Origin: Bacillota bacterium
Lineage (GTDB): Bacteria > Bacillota > Clostridia > Lachnospirales > Lachnospiraceae
Direction of reading: 5' to 3'
Assembly (NCBI GenBank): GCA_023390555.1
Contig: JAEWCQ010000010.1
Span: 5,082-69,081 of the forward strand
Length of the DNA: 64,000 nucleotides
Shown here: positions 15,344 to 24,515 of the stretch, piece after piece
Layout: each line of letters begins with the position of its first letter
Position numbering within the stretch: position 1 is the first letter of the stretch
Made by a program: the position numbers and the translations under genes
The notes under the pieces: model-generated
The model's database searches: none
The model's input: the letters and a program-made list of their open reading frames with translations, nothing else
What the model was told of the DNA's origin: nothing

Positions 15344-18025
15344 ATGAACTTAGAAATATTGCCAAAGGACACATCGGTTCATCAGATTCCGCGAGGACTC
15401 ACAGATACAGAAGTGAATCTTTCCCGTGAGAAATATGGAAAAAACTGTATTTCTCTTAAGAAACGTCAAGGATTCTGGCGAAGCTTCTTTGCAAGTTTTG
15501 GCGATCCGATGATCAAGATTCTGCTCGCTGCACTCGCTATTAATGTTCTATTTATCGCTCAGAATGCAAATTGGTTTGAATCTGTCGGCATTGCTTTAGC
15601 TATATTGCTTGCTACACTGGTCTCAACCATTTCAGAATATGGAAGTGAATCTGCATTTGAAAAGCTCCAGGAGGAGGCCAGCAGGATCCAATGCCGTGTT
15701 CAGCGGGCAAACGGTTTGAAAGAATTACCGGTAGATGAAATTGTCGTCGGTGATCTCGTTCTATTACAGTCAGGGGATCGAATTCCAGCAGACGGGCATG
15801 TGCTGCAGGGTGAAATGGATGTGGATCAGTCCGTGCTCAACGGCGAAAGCAAGGAAGCCAAAAAAAGCCCTCTTTACAGTGGGTTCCAAAAAAAAACGGA
15901 GAGTAACTTCTTGAATCCGGAGCTTGTTTTTTCCGGCACAGTCGTTTGTGCAGGAGAAGGCATTATGGAAGTAACCAGCGTTGGAGATAAAACCTTTTAT
16001 GGCCATATTGGTGCAGAGATTCAGGAGGAAACCCGTGAAAGTCCCTTACGGCACCGTCTGAACGGTCTTGCTTCCGATATTGGCAAATTTGGCTATATCG
16101 CCGCTGCAATCTCGGCAGTCGCCTACTTATTTAACTGCATTGCAATTGACAATGCATTTGACCTTATCAAGATGAAGGAGATGCTTACTTCCCTTAATCT
16201 TTTACTTCCCTTATTGATTCAGGCTTGTACACTCGGTGTAACAGTCGTTGTTATGGCTGTGCCGGAGGGCCTGCCAATGATGATTACAGTTGTCTTATCA
16301 GCAAACATGCGACGCATGCTGAAAGACCATGTTTTGGTACGAAAATTAATTGGTATTGAAACGGCGGGGAGCCTGAATATCCTTTTTTCCGATAAGACCG
16401 GAACGTTAACCAGCGGCAAGCTGGATGTGGTGCAGTTCGCAGACGGAAGCGGAAGGCTGTGGGGCCGGGAGGATATTACACGGCAGCACACACCTTTATG
16501 CGGCATATTAAAAGATGCCATTACCTACAATTGCTCCTCCGTTATGGAAAAGAAAAAAGCAATTGGCGGAAATGCAACGGACCGGGCCGTCATCGAATTC
16601 GCGCAACATTTATGCGGAGGGCATGATCATCTACAGGGAATCACCCTGCTTCCCTTTTCCAGTGAGCATAAACTAATGATGACTGCAGTTTCAAGAGGAT
16701 GGAATGCAATTCTTGTCAAGGGTGCGCCGGAAAAAATTCTACCGCGCTGCACGCAGTACTTCGATGAAATGGGAAACGTGCAGCCGTTTGCAAACCGCTT
16801 CCTGGTTGAACGCATTCTCAAAGACTTTACCGAAAAGGCCATGCGGGTTATTGCAGTGGCAATTGCACCTCCGAAAACGCATGGTCCTGAACAATTAAAA
16901 GACTTAAAGCTAATCGGGCTTCTGGCCATTCGCGATGATATCCGCCCGCGGACGTTAACCGGAATTGAACAAGTACAGCGTGCCGGCGTGCAGACGGTTA
17001 TGATCACCGGAGATGCATGCGCGACCGCAACTGCAATAGCCAAAGAAATTGGACTTGTTCGTGAAAAATCCGATCTGGTTATTACCTCCGATGAGATGAA
17101 GTTAATGTCTGACCGGGCATTGGGGGATATTCTGCCGAAAGTCCGCGTCGTAGCAAGGGCGTTGCCGACCGATAAAAGCCGTCTGGTACGAATTGCCCAG
17201 GCACAGGGACTGGTGGTCGGGATGACCGGGGACGGTGTTAACGATGCCCCTGCCTTAAAGCTGGCCGACATTGGCTTTGCCATGGGCAGCGGAACAGAAG
17301 TTGCGAAAGAAGCCGGTGATATCGTGATCATGGACAACCGCTTTGATTCCATTGCAAAAGCAATCTGCTATGGGCGTACCATCTTTAAGAGCATAAGAAA
17401 ATTCATTATCTATCAGATGAGTACCTGCCTGTGTGCAGTGGGTGTTACTGTCATTGGTCCGCTCATCAATGTGGATTTCCCCATCACCGTGATACAGATG
17501 CTTTGGATTAATATCGTGATGGATACGCTGGCAGGACTGGCCTTCAGCGGAGAAAAGGCACGGCAGGAATATATGAACGAGGCGCCCAAAAGCCGTGATG
17601 AGCCTATTATTAACCGGTATATGACAAATCAGATTGCAATCACCAGCATTTACACCATATTTTTGTGCCTGATGTTCTTAAGAAGCTCCTACTTTCAGGT
17701 GTTAAATACCTATAGTGAACTGTATGGCTTAACCGCATTTTTTGCGTTGTTTATGTTCTGTGCCATTTTCAGCAGTTTTAACGCAAGAACACATCGCTTT
17801 AACATTTTTTCCGAGCTTTCCGCCAATCTGTCCTTTATTTGGATCATGGGTTCCATTGCGGCTGTCCAGATTGTAATTTTATATTTTGGAGGGCAAATAT
17901 TTCGTACGGTACCACTTCGTGTAAACGATCTGATTACCATTATACTGCTGGCTTTCACCGTAATTCCAGTTGATCTGCTGCGTAAATACTGCATTAAAAA
18001 CAGCAAATCTCTGAAAGGCACCTGA
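15344..18025 (+). CDS. P-type Ca2+-transporting ATPase (PMCA/SERCA-like)
   Basis: An 893-aa P2-type ATPase that exports Ca2+ at the expense of ATP. Visible elements in order: a cation-ATPase N domain; the actuator loop with LNGES in place of the usual LTGES (the catalytic Glu is kept); M4 with VPEGLP; the phosphorylation motif DKTGTLT; KGAPEK in the nucleotide domain; TGD; the hinge MTGDGVNDAPALK; and M6 with WINIVMDTLAGLAF. The start ATG at 15344 has AAGGAGG 11 nt upstream, whereas the earlier in-frame ATG has none. Mn2+ is a possible alternative substrate. Confidence 0.92.
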   Translation: MNLEILPKDTSVHQIPRGLTDTEVNLSREKYGKNCISLKKRQGFWRSFFASFGDPMIKILLAALAINVLFIAQNANWFESVGIALAILLATLVSTISEYGSESAFEKLQEEASRIQCRVQRANGLKELPVDEIVVGDLVLLQSGDRIPADGHVLQGEMDVDQSVLNGESKEAKKSPLYSGFQKKTESNFLNPELVFSGTVVCAGEGIMEVTSVGDKTFYGHIGAEIQEETRESPLRHRLNGLASDIGKFGYIAAAISAVAYLFNCIAIDNAFDLIKMKEMLTSLNLLLPLLIQACTLGVTVVVMAVPEGLPMMITVVLSANMRRMLKDHVLVRKLIGIETAGSLNILFSDKTGTLTSGKLDVVQFADGSGRLWGREDITRQHTPLCGILKDAITYNCSSVMEKKKAIGGNATDRAVIEFAQHLCGGHDHLQGITLLPFSSEHKLMMTAVSRGWNAILVKGAPEKILPRCTQYFDEMGNVQPFANRFLVERILKDFTEKAMRVIAVAIAPPKTHGPEQLKDLKLIGLLAIRDDIRPRTLTGIEQVQRAGVQTVMITGDACATATAIAKEIGLVREKSDLVITSDEMKLMSDRALGDILPKVRVVARALPTDKSRLVRIAQAQGLVVGMTGDGVNDAPALKLADIGFAMGSGTEVAKEAGDIVIMDNRFDSIAKAICYGRTIFKSIRKFIIYQMSTCLCAVGVTVIGPLINVDFPITVIQMLWINIVMDTLAGLAFSGEKARQEYMNEAPKSRDEPIINRYMTNQIAITSIYTIFLCLMFLRSSYFQVLNTYSELYGLTAFFALFMFCAIFSSFNARTHRFNIFSELSANLSFIWIMGSIAAVQIVILYFGGQIFRTVPLRVNDLITIILLAFTVIPVDLLRKYCIKNSKSLKGT

Positions 18026-18114
18026 TCTGACATAGTCTGCGCCTCCTGAGACCAATAACATCTTCTACGCTTTCTTCGCTCTTATAAGGGCACGGAATCA
18101 TGAATAAATGCAAC

Positions 18115-18156
18115 AATCTTCTGATACAGGTCAATAACGAAACGTATCAGAAGATT
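18115..18156. terminator. Bidirectional hairpin terminator
   Basis: A 13-bp perfect stem (AATCTTCTGATAC and its complement, 16-nt loop) lies between the convergent Ca2+ ATPase and chemoreceptor genes, with a T-rich flank on the plus side. Confidence 0.65.
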
Positions 18157-18181
18157 ATTTTGGTCTTAAAATTAGATTTGT

Positions 18182-19915
18182 TTAGGACTCCTGCAGAACG
18201 AACTGTCCGGCCATTTCCCTTAATAACTGCGCCTGACCGGCCATTTCCTGTGAACTTGCGGAGCTTTGCTGCGCCATTGCCGTATTTTCTTCGATGACAG
18301 CCGATATCTGTGCCACACCATCATTGATCTGTCCGATGGCTGTTGCCTGTCGTTTTGAAGCCTCGGAAATACGTGCGATTTTTTCTGCCAGCTGATCTGC
18401 TTTTTCTACCGATTTACCCAGTGCATCCGAAGTCAGATCCGCAATTTTTGTTCCATTTGCCACCGCATCCATTGACTGCTGAATCAATGCGGTGGAATTT
18501 GCTGCCGCCTGTGCACTTTCACTTGCAAGCTTACTCACCTGTGAAGCAACTACCGCAAATCCTTTTCCTGCATCACCGGCTCTTGCAGCCTCAATGGAAG
18601 CATTCAGTGCCAGAAGGTTCGTCTGTGAGGCAATATCATTAATGGTGTCGATGATATTGCTGATCTCACGGGAAGATTTGCTGATCTGCTCCATTGCATA
18701 CAGCATCTGATTCATCTGCTCGTTACTTCCCTTGACATCCTCTCCGACATGCTGTGCCATCTGACTGGATTCAATGGCTCCTCCGACATTTGCATCCACC
18801 TCTTCGGAAATGGAGGCAATCATCACCTGAAGCTGCTGTATAGAACCTGCCTGATCCGTCGCACCTTCTGTCAGTGCCTGAGCTCCGGAAGCAATCTGAT
18901 CTGCGCTTGAAGCTACCTGGCTGGAGGATTCATGTATGGTCCGCAAGGTCTCCGACATTCTTTCCCGAAACTGAAGAATGGAACTTTTTATATTCTTAAA
19001 ATCGCCGACATAGTCCTGTTTCATATCGATGGCAAAGTTGCCGTTTGCCATTTCTCCCATACTGTGATCAATTTCCGAAACATACTGAGAGAGTTTTTCC
19101 ACACTGTCTGCCAGGCTCTGTGTCACAAATGCCACCTCATCTTCTCCTTCGACCGACAGATTGAGCTTCAGATTTCCGCCTGCCATCTCTTCGGATGCCT
19201 TTTGCAGCTTTAACAGCGGTTCCTCTATACTTTTTGCAATCTTCTTTACCATCGTGATGGAGACATACAATGCAGCCAGCAGCAGTACAAGAACTACAAC
19301 AATTGCAACCAGCATGCTGTAGCGACTCATACTGATCGCACTTGCTTCCTGCTTGGAAATTACGTCATCCAATGCCTGTGCCGCCTCTTCTACAGCTGTC
19401 AGAGCCTCCTGATTTCCGCCCTGCACCTGGCCAAAGCTGTCCTGCATATCTCCCTGTTTAGCGGTATCCTGCATGGTATTCGCAACAGAAAGCCATGCAT
19501 CTACTTTATCCGCAAAATCTGTGACATAAGAATCGTCTTCTCCGTATATATCCTGTAGTTTTTCAATATTTTCCTGGATAGCGGCTTTTGCACTTTCAAT
19601 TTCCTCCGTATAGGAATCCTCATCACTGCTTTCCTGCATGATGCCCATTTCCATAATTTTTCCGGACATGCTGTCAATTTCTTTTTCACACTCGCGTACC
19701 GCAATACTTGCCGCATACGATCCGTTTATAAACTGACTGAGCCTTGCATGTGAATTCCACATGGTAATTATGGCGATCACGGAGATCAGCACCATGAGTC
19801 CAAGGCTGATTGCGTATCCGACCCAGATTCTCTTTTTTATTTTCATTTTCCTAAGATCTTTGATCTTGCCGATTTTTTTTTCCTGTTTCCGCTTTCTTTC
19901 GTGTCTTTCTCCCAT
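18182..19915 (-). CDS. Methyl-accepting chemotaxis protein
   Basis: A 577-aa membrane chemoreceptor. It has a basic N-terminus, TM1 (about 28-52), an extracellular four-helix-bundle sensor (about 53-200), TM2 (about 205-228), a HAMP linker, and a long cytoplasmic signalling coiled coil. The receptor tip is NDIASQTNLLALNASIEAAR with AGKGFAVVA, which binds CheA/CheW. AAGGA lies near the ATG at 19915, 25 nt after the stop of the efflux ATPase, so it appears to be the last gene of that operon. No other chemotaxis gene is in the window. Confidence 0.93.
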   Translation of the reverse strand: MGERHERKRKQEKKIGKIKDLRKMKIKKRIWVGYAISLGLMVLISVIAIITMWNSHARLSQFINGSYAASIAVRECEKEIDSMSGKIMEMGIMQESSDEDSYTEEIESAKAAIQENIEKLQDIYGEDDSYVTDFADKVDAWLSVANTMQDTAKQGDMQDSFGQVQGGNQEALTAVEEAAQALDDVISKQEASAISMSRYSMLVAIVVVLVLLLAALYVSITMVKKIAKSIEEPLLKLQKASEEMAGGNLKLNLSVEGEDEVAFVTQSLADSVEKLSQYVSEIDHSMGEMANGNFAIDMKQDYVGDFKNIKSSILQFRERMSETLRTIHESSSQVASSADQIASGAQALTEGATDQAGSIQQLQVMIASISEEVDANVGGAIESSQMAQHVGEDVKGSNEQMNQMLYAMEQISKSSREISNIIDTINDIASQTNLLALNASIEAARAGDAGKGFAVVASQVSKLASESAQAAANSTALIQQSMDAVANGTKIADLTSDALGKSVEKADQLAEKIARISEASKRQATAIGQINDGVAQISAVIEENTAMAQQSSASSQEMAGQAQLLREMAGQFVLQES

Positions 19916-19940
19916 GAAGTAATTCCTTCCTTAGTTCTCT

Positions 19941-20726
19941 TTATCTTTCGTCTTCAAATAATTCCCCGTCCACGATTCGCACCACGCGTTCGGCATGCTT
20001 CGCAACATTAAGATCATGTGTAATCATGACAATGGTATTTCCCATGTCATTTAACTTCTTAAACAGTTTCAGCACTTCCTGTCCGCTGTTGGAATCCAAT
20101 GCTCCTGTCGGCTCATCTGCAAGCAGGATTGCCGGTTCTCCTACAAGAGCTCTGGCAATTGCAACTCTTTGCTGCTGTCCGCCGGAAAGTTCTCCCGGCT
20201 TATGCTCCATTCTTTCACCGAGTCCCAGCATCCGTATGGTATCAAAACTTGCATCTTTGGCATCGCTTAGCGTCATTCCCCGCATCAGTAGCGGCATAAC
20301 AATATTCTGCAATACATCATAGGTCTGAATCAGATGATATTTCTGGAATATAAAACCGATTTTTTCATTTCGGATATTTGCCAGATCCTTCTCTTTGGTA
20401 TTGTGAACCTCCGCACCGTCCAGATAATATTCTCCGCTGTCCGGTACATCCATACAGCCGATCATATTCATCAGTGTTGATTTTCCGGAACCGGAGGGAC
20501 CAAGTATTGCGAGAAATTCTCCGCGCTTTACTTTCAGGCTGACATCTTTTAATACATGCAGCGAGTTCTCTCCCATTTTGTAATACTTGTTCATGTCACG
20601 AAGTTCAATAATTGTATCTTCATCCGGCAGCAATAATTTTTCCGGCTCGATTACAGATATTTCCTGTTTTTTTTCATGCTTTTTGGCATGCTCTTTTTTG
20701 CTTTTTTCTTTCTTTTTCAGTGTCAT
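19941..20726 (-). CDS. MacB/LolD-type ABC transporter ATP-binding protein
   Basis: The cytosolic ATPase of a MacB-like efflux or mechanotransmission complex (261 aa). After a charged Lys/Glu-rich N-terminal extension of about 35 residues come Walker A GPSGSGKST, the Q-loop FIFQKYHLI, signature LSGGQQQR, Walker B AILLADEPTGALD and ITHD. AAAGGAGG lies upstream of the ATG. It follows the lipoprotein and permease genes of the same operon with 17-nt spacing. Confidence 0.93.
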   Translation of the reverse strand: MTLKKKEKSKKEHAKKHEKKQEISVIEPEKLLLPDEDTIIELRDMNKYYKMGENSLHVLKDVSLKVKRGEFLAILGPSGSGKSTLMNMIGCMDVPDSGEYYLDGAEVHNTKEKDLANIRNEKIGFIFQKYHLIQTYDVLQNIVMPLLMRGMTLSDAKDASFDTIRMLGLGERMEHKPGELSGGQQQRVAIARALVGEPAILLADEPTGALDSNSGQEVLKLFKKLNDMGNTIVMITHDLNVAKHAERVVRIVDGELFEDER

Positions 20727-20743
20727 CCGTATGCCTCCTTTCC

Positions 20744-21421
20744 TTATTGCACCATCCAGATTTCAACAATTACCTCATTCCCGTCATCATCTGTCTCAAA
20801 CAGAAGCTTCAAAATATCGCCTGACTGGATTCTGGAAAACGTTGTATTCGTATCTGCCGTGGTATGTACGGTTACGCCAACAGGTATCTGAACGGTGGCG
20901 GTAGTTCCGGACATTTTTGTCGCATCCGTTCCACTGTTTTCCTGCGGCATTTCAGTGGAGCTGCTGTCGAAAGATTGCCCGCCCTGCATGGTCGGCATCT
21001 CCGTCGAATCCACCTGCGGCATCTGTTCATTGCCTCCGCCCGACTGTGACTGCTGCGTTTCCGTACTGCCGCCGCTCATCTGCGGCTCCTCGCCATTTCC
21101 AAACTGCGGCATTTCGGATGAATTCATATCAGGACCTCCGCCGGAGGACCTCTGATCCCCATTATTCCACTGGCCACCGGAACTTTCTGTCCCTGAAGTC
21201 CCTTCATTCTTGCTCTCTGTATCATCGGAGAGATTTAGCTGTGACTCATCTACTTCCATATAAGTCATTTCATTTCCCTCCATAGAGGTAACTACCGCAT
21301 AGGCAAGCCGCTGATTATCGCCTGCTGTAACCTCCGTATCTCCATCACTGCTTCCACATCCGCTCAAAGCAGTCGCAAACAGTGCCAATGTCACCAGAAA
21401 GACCATTGTTTTCTTTTTCAT
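20744..21421 (-). CDS. Ser/Gly/Met/Gln-rich lipoprotein of the efflux operon
   Basis: A 225-aa secreted lipoprotein with lipobox LSGC. A short structured part follows (AYAVVTSMEGNEMTYMEVDE). A low-complexity tract of about 90 residues comes next, rich in Gly, Ser, Gln and Met, with repeated EMP and QMP steps. The C-terminal segment ends in VIVEIWMVQ. I do not recognise a family. It lies between the permease and ATPase genes, so it is probably an extracellular accessory part of the same transporter, whose adaptor and permease carry similar tracts. Confidence 0.75.
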   Translation of the reverse strand: MKKKTMVFLVTLALFATALSGCGSSDGDTEVTAGDNQRLAYAVVTSMEGNEMTYMEVDESQLNLSDDTESKNEGTSGTESSGGQWNNGDQRSSGGGPDMNSSEMPQFGNGEEPQMSGGSTETQQSQSGGGNEQMPQVDSTEMPTMQGGQSFDSSSTEMPQENSGTDATKMSGTTATVQIPVGVTVHTTADTNTTFSRIQSGDILKLLFETDDDGNEVIVEIWMVQ

Positions 21422-21432
21422 GCCATCTCCTC

Positions 21433-22956
21433 CTATTCCGCGTTCAGCGCTTCTACCGGTACTAATTTCGATGCCTTGTATGCCGGATAGAATCCAAATA
21501 TCGTTCCGGTCAGTACCGCGAAAATAACCGCGATTACAAATGCTGCCGGGGATAATTCCACGCGGACGCCGAGGTATTCTACAAGAGGTGTGATTGCAAC
21601 GCTGATCACAACACCGATGACTCCGCCGATCAGACTGATTGCACTTGCTTCCAGCAGAAATTCAAACAGGATGTTTTTCTTTGAGCATCCGATGGCTTTT
21701 AAAATACCAATCTCATTCGTACGTTCCTTGACAGATACAAATAATACATTCATGATTCCGATTCCGCCAACGACAAATACAATGGCCGCCATTGCAATCA
21801 GGAGCATGGTCAGAATCTCATTCGATGCGGAAGCCGCTTCCATTTTGCTTCCGGCATCCGTATAGGTAAACTCCGTATTCGGATAGCTCTCGGCAAGTAC
21901 CTCCGTCAGGTTCTCCGTAACGGCATCCACATTATCGACATCCTCTGAGAGCACCGTAATTGTAGGGCTTACCGAGGTTCCAGTAATATATTTGACACCG
22001 GTCGCATAAGGAATGAAAATTGCCTCATCCGGACTGATGCCGGACGCAACTGTTCCCATCTGTTTTAATACACCGTTGACCACATAGGCGCGGGAGTCTA
22101 TGTAGATGATACTGCCATAAGCATCAATTGCACTTCCAAAGATTTCTTCTGCCACATCATATCCAAGAATGCAGATTTTTTCTTTATTTTCGTCATCAGA
22201 ATCCGTAACAAAAGAGCCAACGGACATTTCCAGGTTACTGATACTTTCATAATTGGATTTTACACCGGCAATTGTATAAGAGGTCTCTTCATCGAGATCA
22301 CCGCCGTCTACCGTGCTCTTTGTAGAATAGGAAATGGTTGCTGCAGATATGCCGCTTACGAAGGTTTCGATATCATCGACATCATCTTCTGTTAAAGTAA
22401 CTTTTTCCTGGTTCATACGGTCTTCCATATCGGAATCACCGCCGAACAGAGAAGCAAAATTGCTGAAACCTCCAGTTCCACCTCCTCCGGAACCCATATC
22501 CGGAAAGCCGGAATTGTCACCGGAACCACCGGACGGCATATTGCCGCCTCCTCTGGAACTGTCTGAACTTCCGGAGCTGCTCGAATCACCGGACTGGCCT
22601 CCCATTCCGCCCCCCATGTTTCCGCCGCCGGATGGCATTCCCGACTGACCGGAGGAGCTTCCGGAGCTGTCGGAACCACCGGACGGCATTATCGTCATTC
22701 CGCCGGAATCGGAACTGCCGCTGTCCGAAGAGGACATATTGCTGTTTCCGCCTGATCCCTCATAAGAAATATCAATTGCACCTGCATTTAAATTTTTAAA
22801 CTGATCCGCAACGTCCGCCTGACCGCCTTTTCCAATCGCAATTACCATAACAATCGTAGCCGCACCGACTACAATGCCAATAGAAGTCATAATTGCCTTG
22901 AACTTATTTTGCGTAATATTGATCCAGACCAGCCTTAACAGTTCTTTTCCTCTCAC
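21433..22956 (-). CDS. MacB/FtsX-type ABC transporter permease with Gly/Ser-rich extracellular insert
   Basis: A 507-aa permease. TM1 lies near residues 20-42 (the IMTSIGIVVGAATIVMV region), and TM2-4 are in the C-terminal 130 residues. The FtsX fold is marked by GGIGIMNVLFVSVKERTNEI and AIGCSKKNIL. The large extracellular domain holds an insert of about 110 residues made mostly of Gly, Ser, Asp and Met (residues 65-175). The start is a GTG at 22956 whose G is shared with the TAG of the preceding adaptor, giving tight coupling. It pairs with the MacB-type ATPase downstream. Confidence 0.9.
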   Translation of the reverse strand: MRGKELLRLVWINITQNKFKAIMTSIGIVVGAATIVMVIAIGKGGQADVADQFKNLNAGAIDISYEGSGGNSNMSSSDSGSSDSGGMTIMPSGGSDSSGSSSGQSGMPSGGGNMGGGMGGQSGDSSSSGSSDSSRGGGNMPSGGSGDNSGFPDMGSGGGGTGGFSNFASLFGGDSDMEDRMNQEKVTLTEDDVDDIETFVSGISAATISYSTKSTVDGGDLDEETSYTIAGVKSNYESISNLEMSVGSFVTDSDDENKEKICILGYDVAEEIFGSAIDAYGSIIYIDSRAYVVNGVLKQMGTVASGISPDEAIFIPYATGVKYITGTSVSPTITVLSEDVDNVDAVTENLTEVLAESYPNTEFTYTDAGSKMEAASASNEILTMLLIAMAAIVFVVGGIGIMNVLFVSVKERTNEIGILKAIGCSKKNILFEFLLEASAISLIGGVIGVVISVAITPLVEYLGVRVELSPAAFVIAVIFAVLTGTIFGFYPAYKASKLVPVEALNAE

Positions 22957-24515
22957 TATTCGCTCACCTGACTTTCAATTAAGGCGGTCTCACCTTCCTC
23001 TAATCCTTCGGTTATCTCAACATTCACTCCATTTGAGAATCCTGTCGTAACCTCTTTTTTCTCGATTGTTCCATCGCTGTTCTTCACATCCACATAGGAC
23101 TTTGTACCATCATTGATAATTGCCTTATTCGACACGTAAATGACATCATCCACTTCTTTGGTGACAAAGGTCACATTCCCAGTCATATCGGCATAAACCT
23201 TACTCACATCTCCTGTAAATACTACGGTTACAGTGTAACTTACCGTAGAGGAATCCGAAGAGGTCGTCGTGTCCATACTGGTCACGGTTCCCGTAAACTC
23301 TTCATCTTCATAAGCCGTAAGTTCAATATTTACTTCATCTCCGATAGTAACAGCTGATATGTCTTCCTGTGATACGGAAACATCCATGGTCACTGCCGTA
23401 TCATCTGCATAAGTTGCAATGCTGGTGGAAGAGGATAAGGTATCACCTGCCGCATATCCAAGTTCCATGATTGTTCCACTGTATTCTGCATATACGGTTC
23501 CGTCACCAATGGTATTTTCAAATTCACTCAGTGCATCCTGTGCATCTTCCAATGAATCCTGTGCATCATCTACATCATCGTTGATGCCATTGGTATCAAT
23601 GGAATGAATACTGGATGCGTTGTTATAATTCAGCATTGCTTCATCATAAGTTTCCTTTGCAGCTATCGATTTGGTCGTATAGTCATTCTGCGCTGAGGTA
23701 AGCTTTGCCTGTAGCGTTGTAAGATTACTCTGTTCCTCTGCAAGCTGTTCACTCAAATCTTCTCCGGCTGCAATCCTTGTCTGATAATCAGCAATCTTGG
23801 CATTTGACTCATCCACAGCATCCTGTGCATTGTCAACGGCTGCCTGAAGTGTTGCAATGGTTGAATTATACTGTGATTCTGCTACACTTCCGGTTGCAAC
23901 ATTTGTATCATACGTATAGTCTGCTGCCAGCTTATCGCTTGCAGCATTGAGTTTTGCTTCCTTTAATGCAAGTGTCGCGGAAGTCACTGCTGCTTCCAGA
24001 TCTTCTTTATACTCTGCAACGCTGTCATCGGTTATTTTCAAAATAGCATCTCCGGCGTTGACTTTCTGTCCGGAAGAAACATAAAGCTGATCTACCACAA
24101 GGGATGCACTGCTGCTCGTGGAGGAACTTGTGCCTGTCGAGGAGCTTGAACTTCCAGATGAAGTGCTCGCTGTGGAACTCTGCTGCATACCCGACTGATC
24201 TCCTCCTGCGGCTGACGAACCTCCGGACGACGTGGATGAGCCGGAAGCTGAGGAAGAACTGCTTGTCGAGGAGCTGCTCGACGTAGAACTGCTTGTAGTA
24301 TCCAGATCAAAATCCTGTTCAACCGTTCCAATACTTACAGAACCGCTTTCCGTTACGCCGACCACCAGATTTCCCTTTTCCACACTGGTTTCTTTGTATA
24401 CCACTTCCGTGTCACCGGAAGAACTGCTCTTGTACATAGCTGCGCCAACTCCAGTTACTGCTACGGCTGCAACTAACACAATGGATGCTGCAACAATTTT
24501 ACTTTTCTTCTTCAT
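22956..24515 (-). CDS. HlyD/RND-type efflux adaptor with Ser-rich linker
   Basis: A 519-aa membrane-anchored periplasmic-adaptor-like protein. It has an N-terminal TM (about 8-28), then a start-of-barrel strand, a Ser/Thr/Gly run of about 70 residues (about 75-145), lipoyl half-motif DQLYVSSGQKVNAGD, and a coiled-coil hairpin (about 165-315). The second lipoyl half and beta-barrel follow (YAEYSGTIMELGYAAGDTL; AVTMDVSVSQEDI). The ATG at 24515 has GGAGG 8 nt upstream. It overlaps the end of the other adaptor gene by 17 nt. Such adaptors link MacB permeases to exported substrates. Confidence 0.88.
   Translation of the reverse strand: MKKKSKIVAASIVLVAAVAVTGVGAAMYKSSSSGDTEVVYKETSVEKGNLVVGVTESGSVSIGTVEQDFDLDTTSSSTSSSSSTSSSSSASGSSTSSGGSSAAGGDQSGMQQSSTASTSSGSSSSSTGTSSSTSSSASLVVDQLYVSSGQKVNAGDAILKITDDSVAEYKEDLEAAVTSATLALKEAKLNAASDKLAADYTYDTNVATGSVAESQYNSTIATLQAAVDNAQDAVDESNAKIADYQTRIAAGEDLSEQLAEEQSNLTTLQAKLTSAQNDYTTKSIAAKETYDEAMLNYNNASSIHSIDTNGINDDVDDAQDSLEDAQDALSEFENTIGDGTVYAEYSGTIMELGYAAGDTLSSSTSIATYADDTAVTMDVSVSQEDISAVTIGDEVNIELTAYEDEEFTGTVTSMDTTTSSDSSTVSYTVTVVFTGDVSKVYADMTGNVTFVTKEVDDVIYVSNKAIINDGTKSYVDVKNSDGTIEKKEVTTGFSNGVNVEITEGLEEGETALIESQVSE

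Noticed and set aside
22413..22679. Pro/Glu-rich open frames opposite or within the Gly/Ser tract of the permease and adaptor
   Set aside because: They arise from the low-complexity codons of the real genes in other frames.
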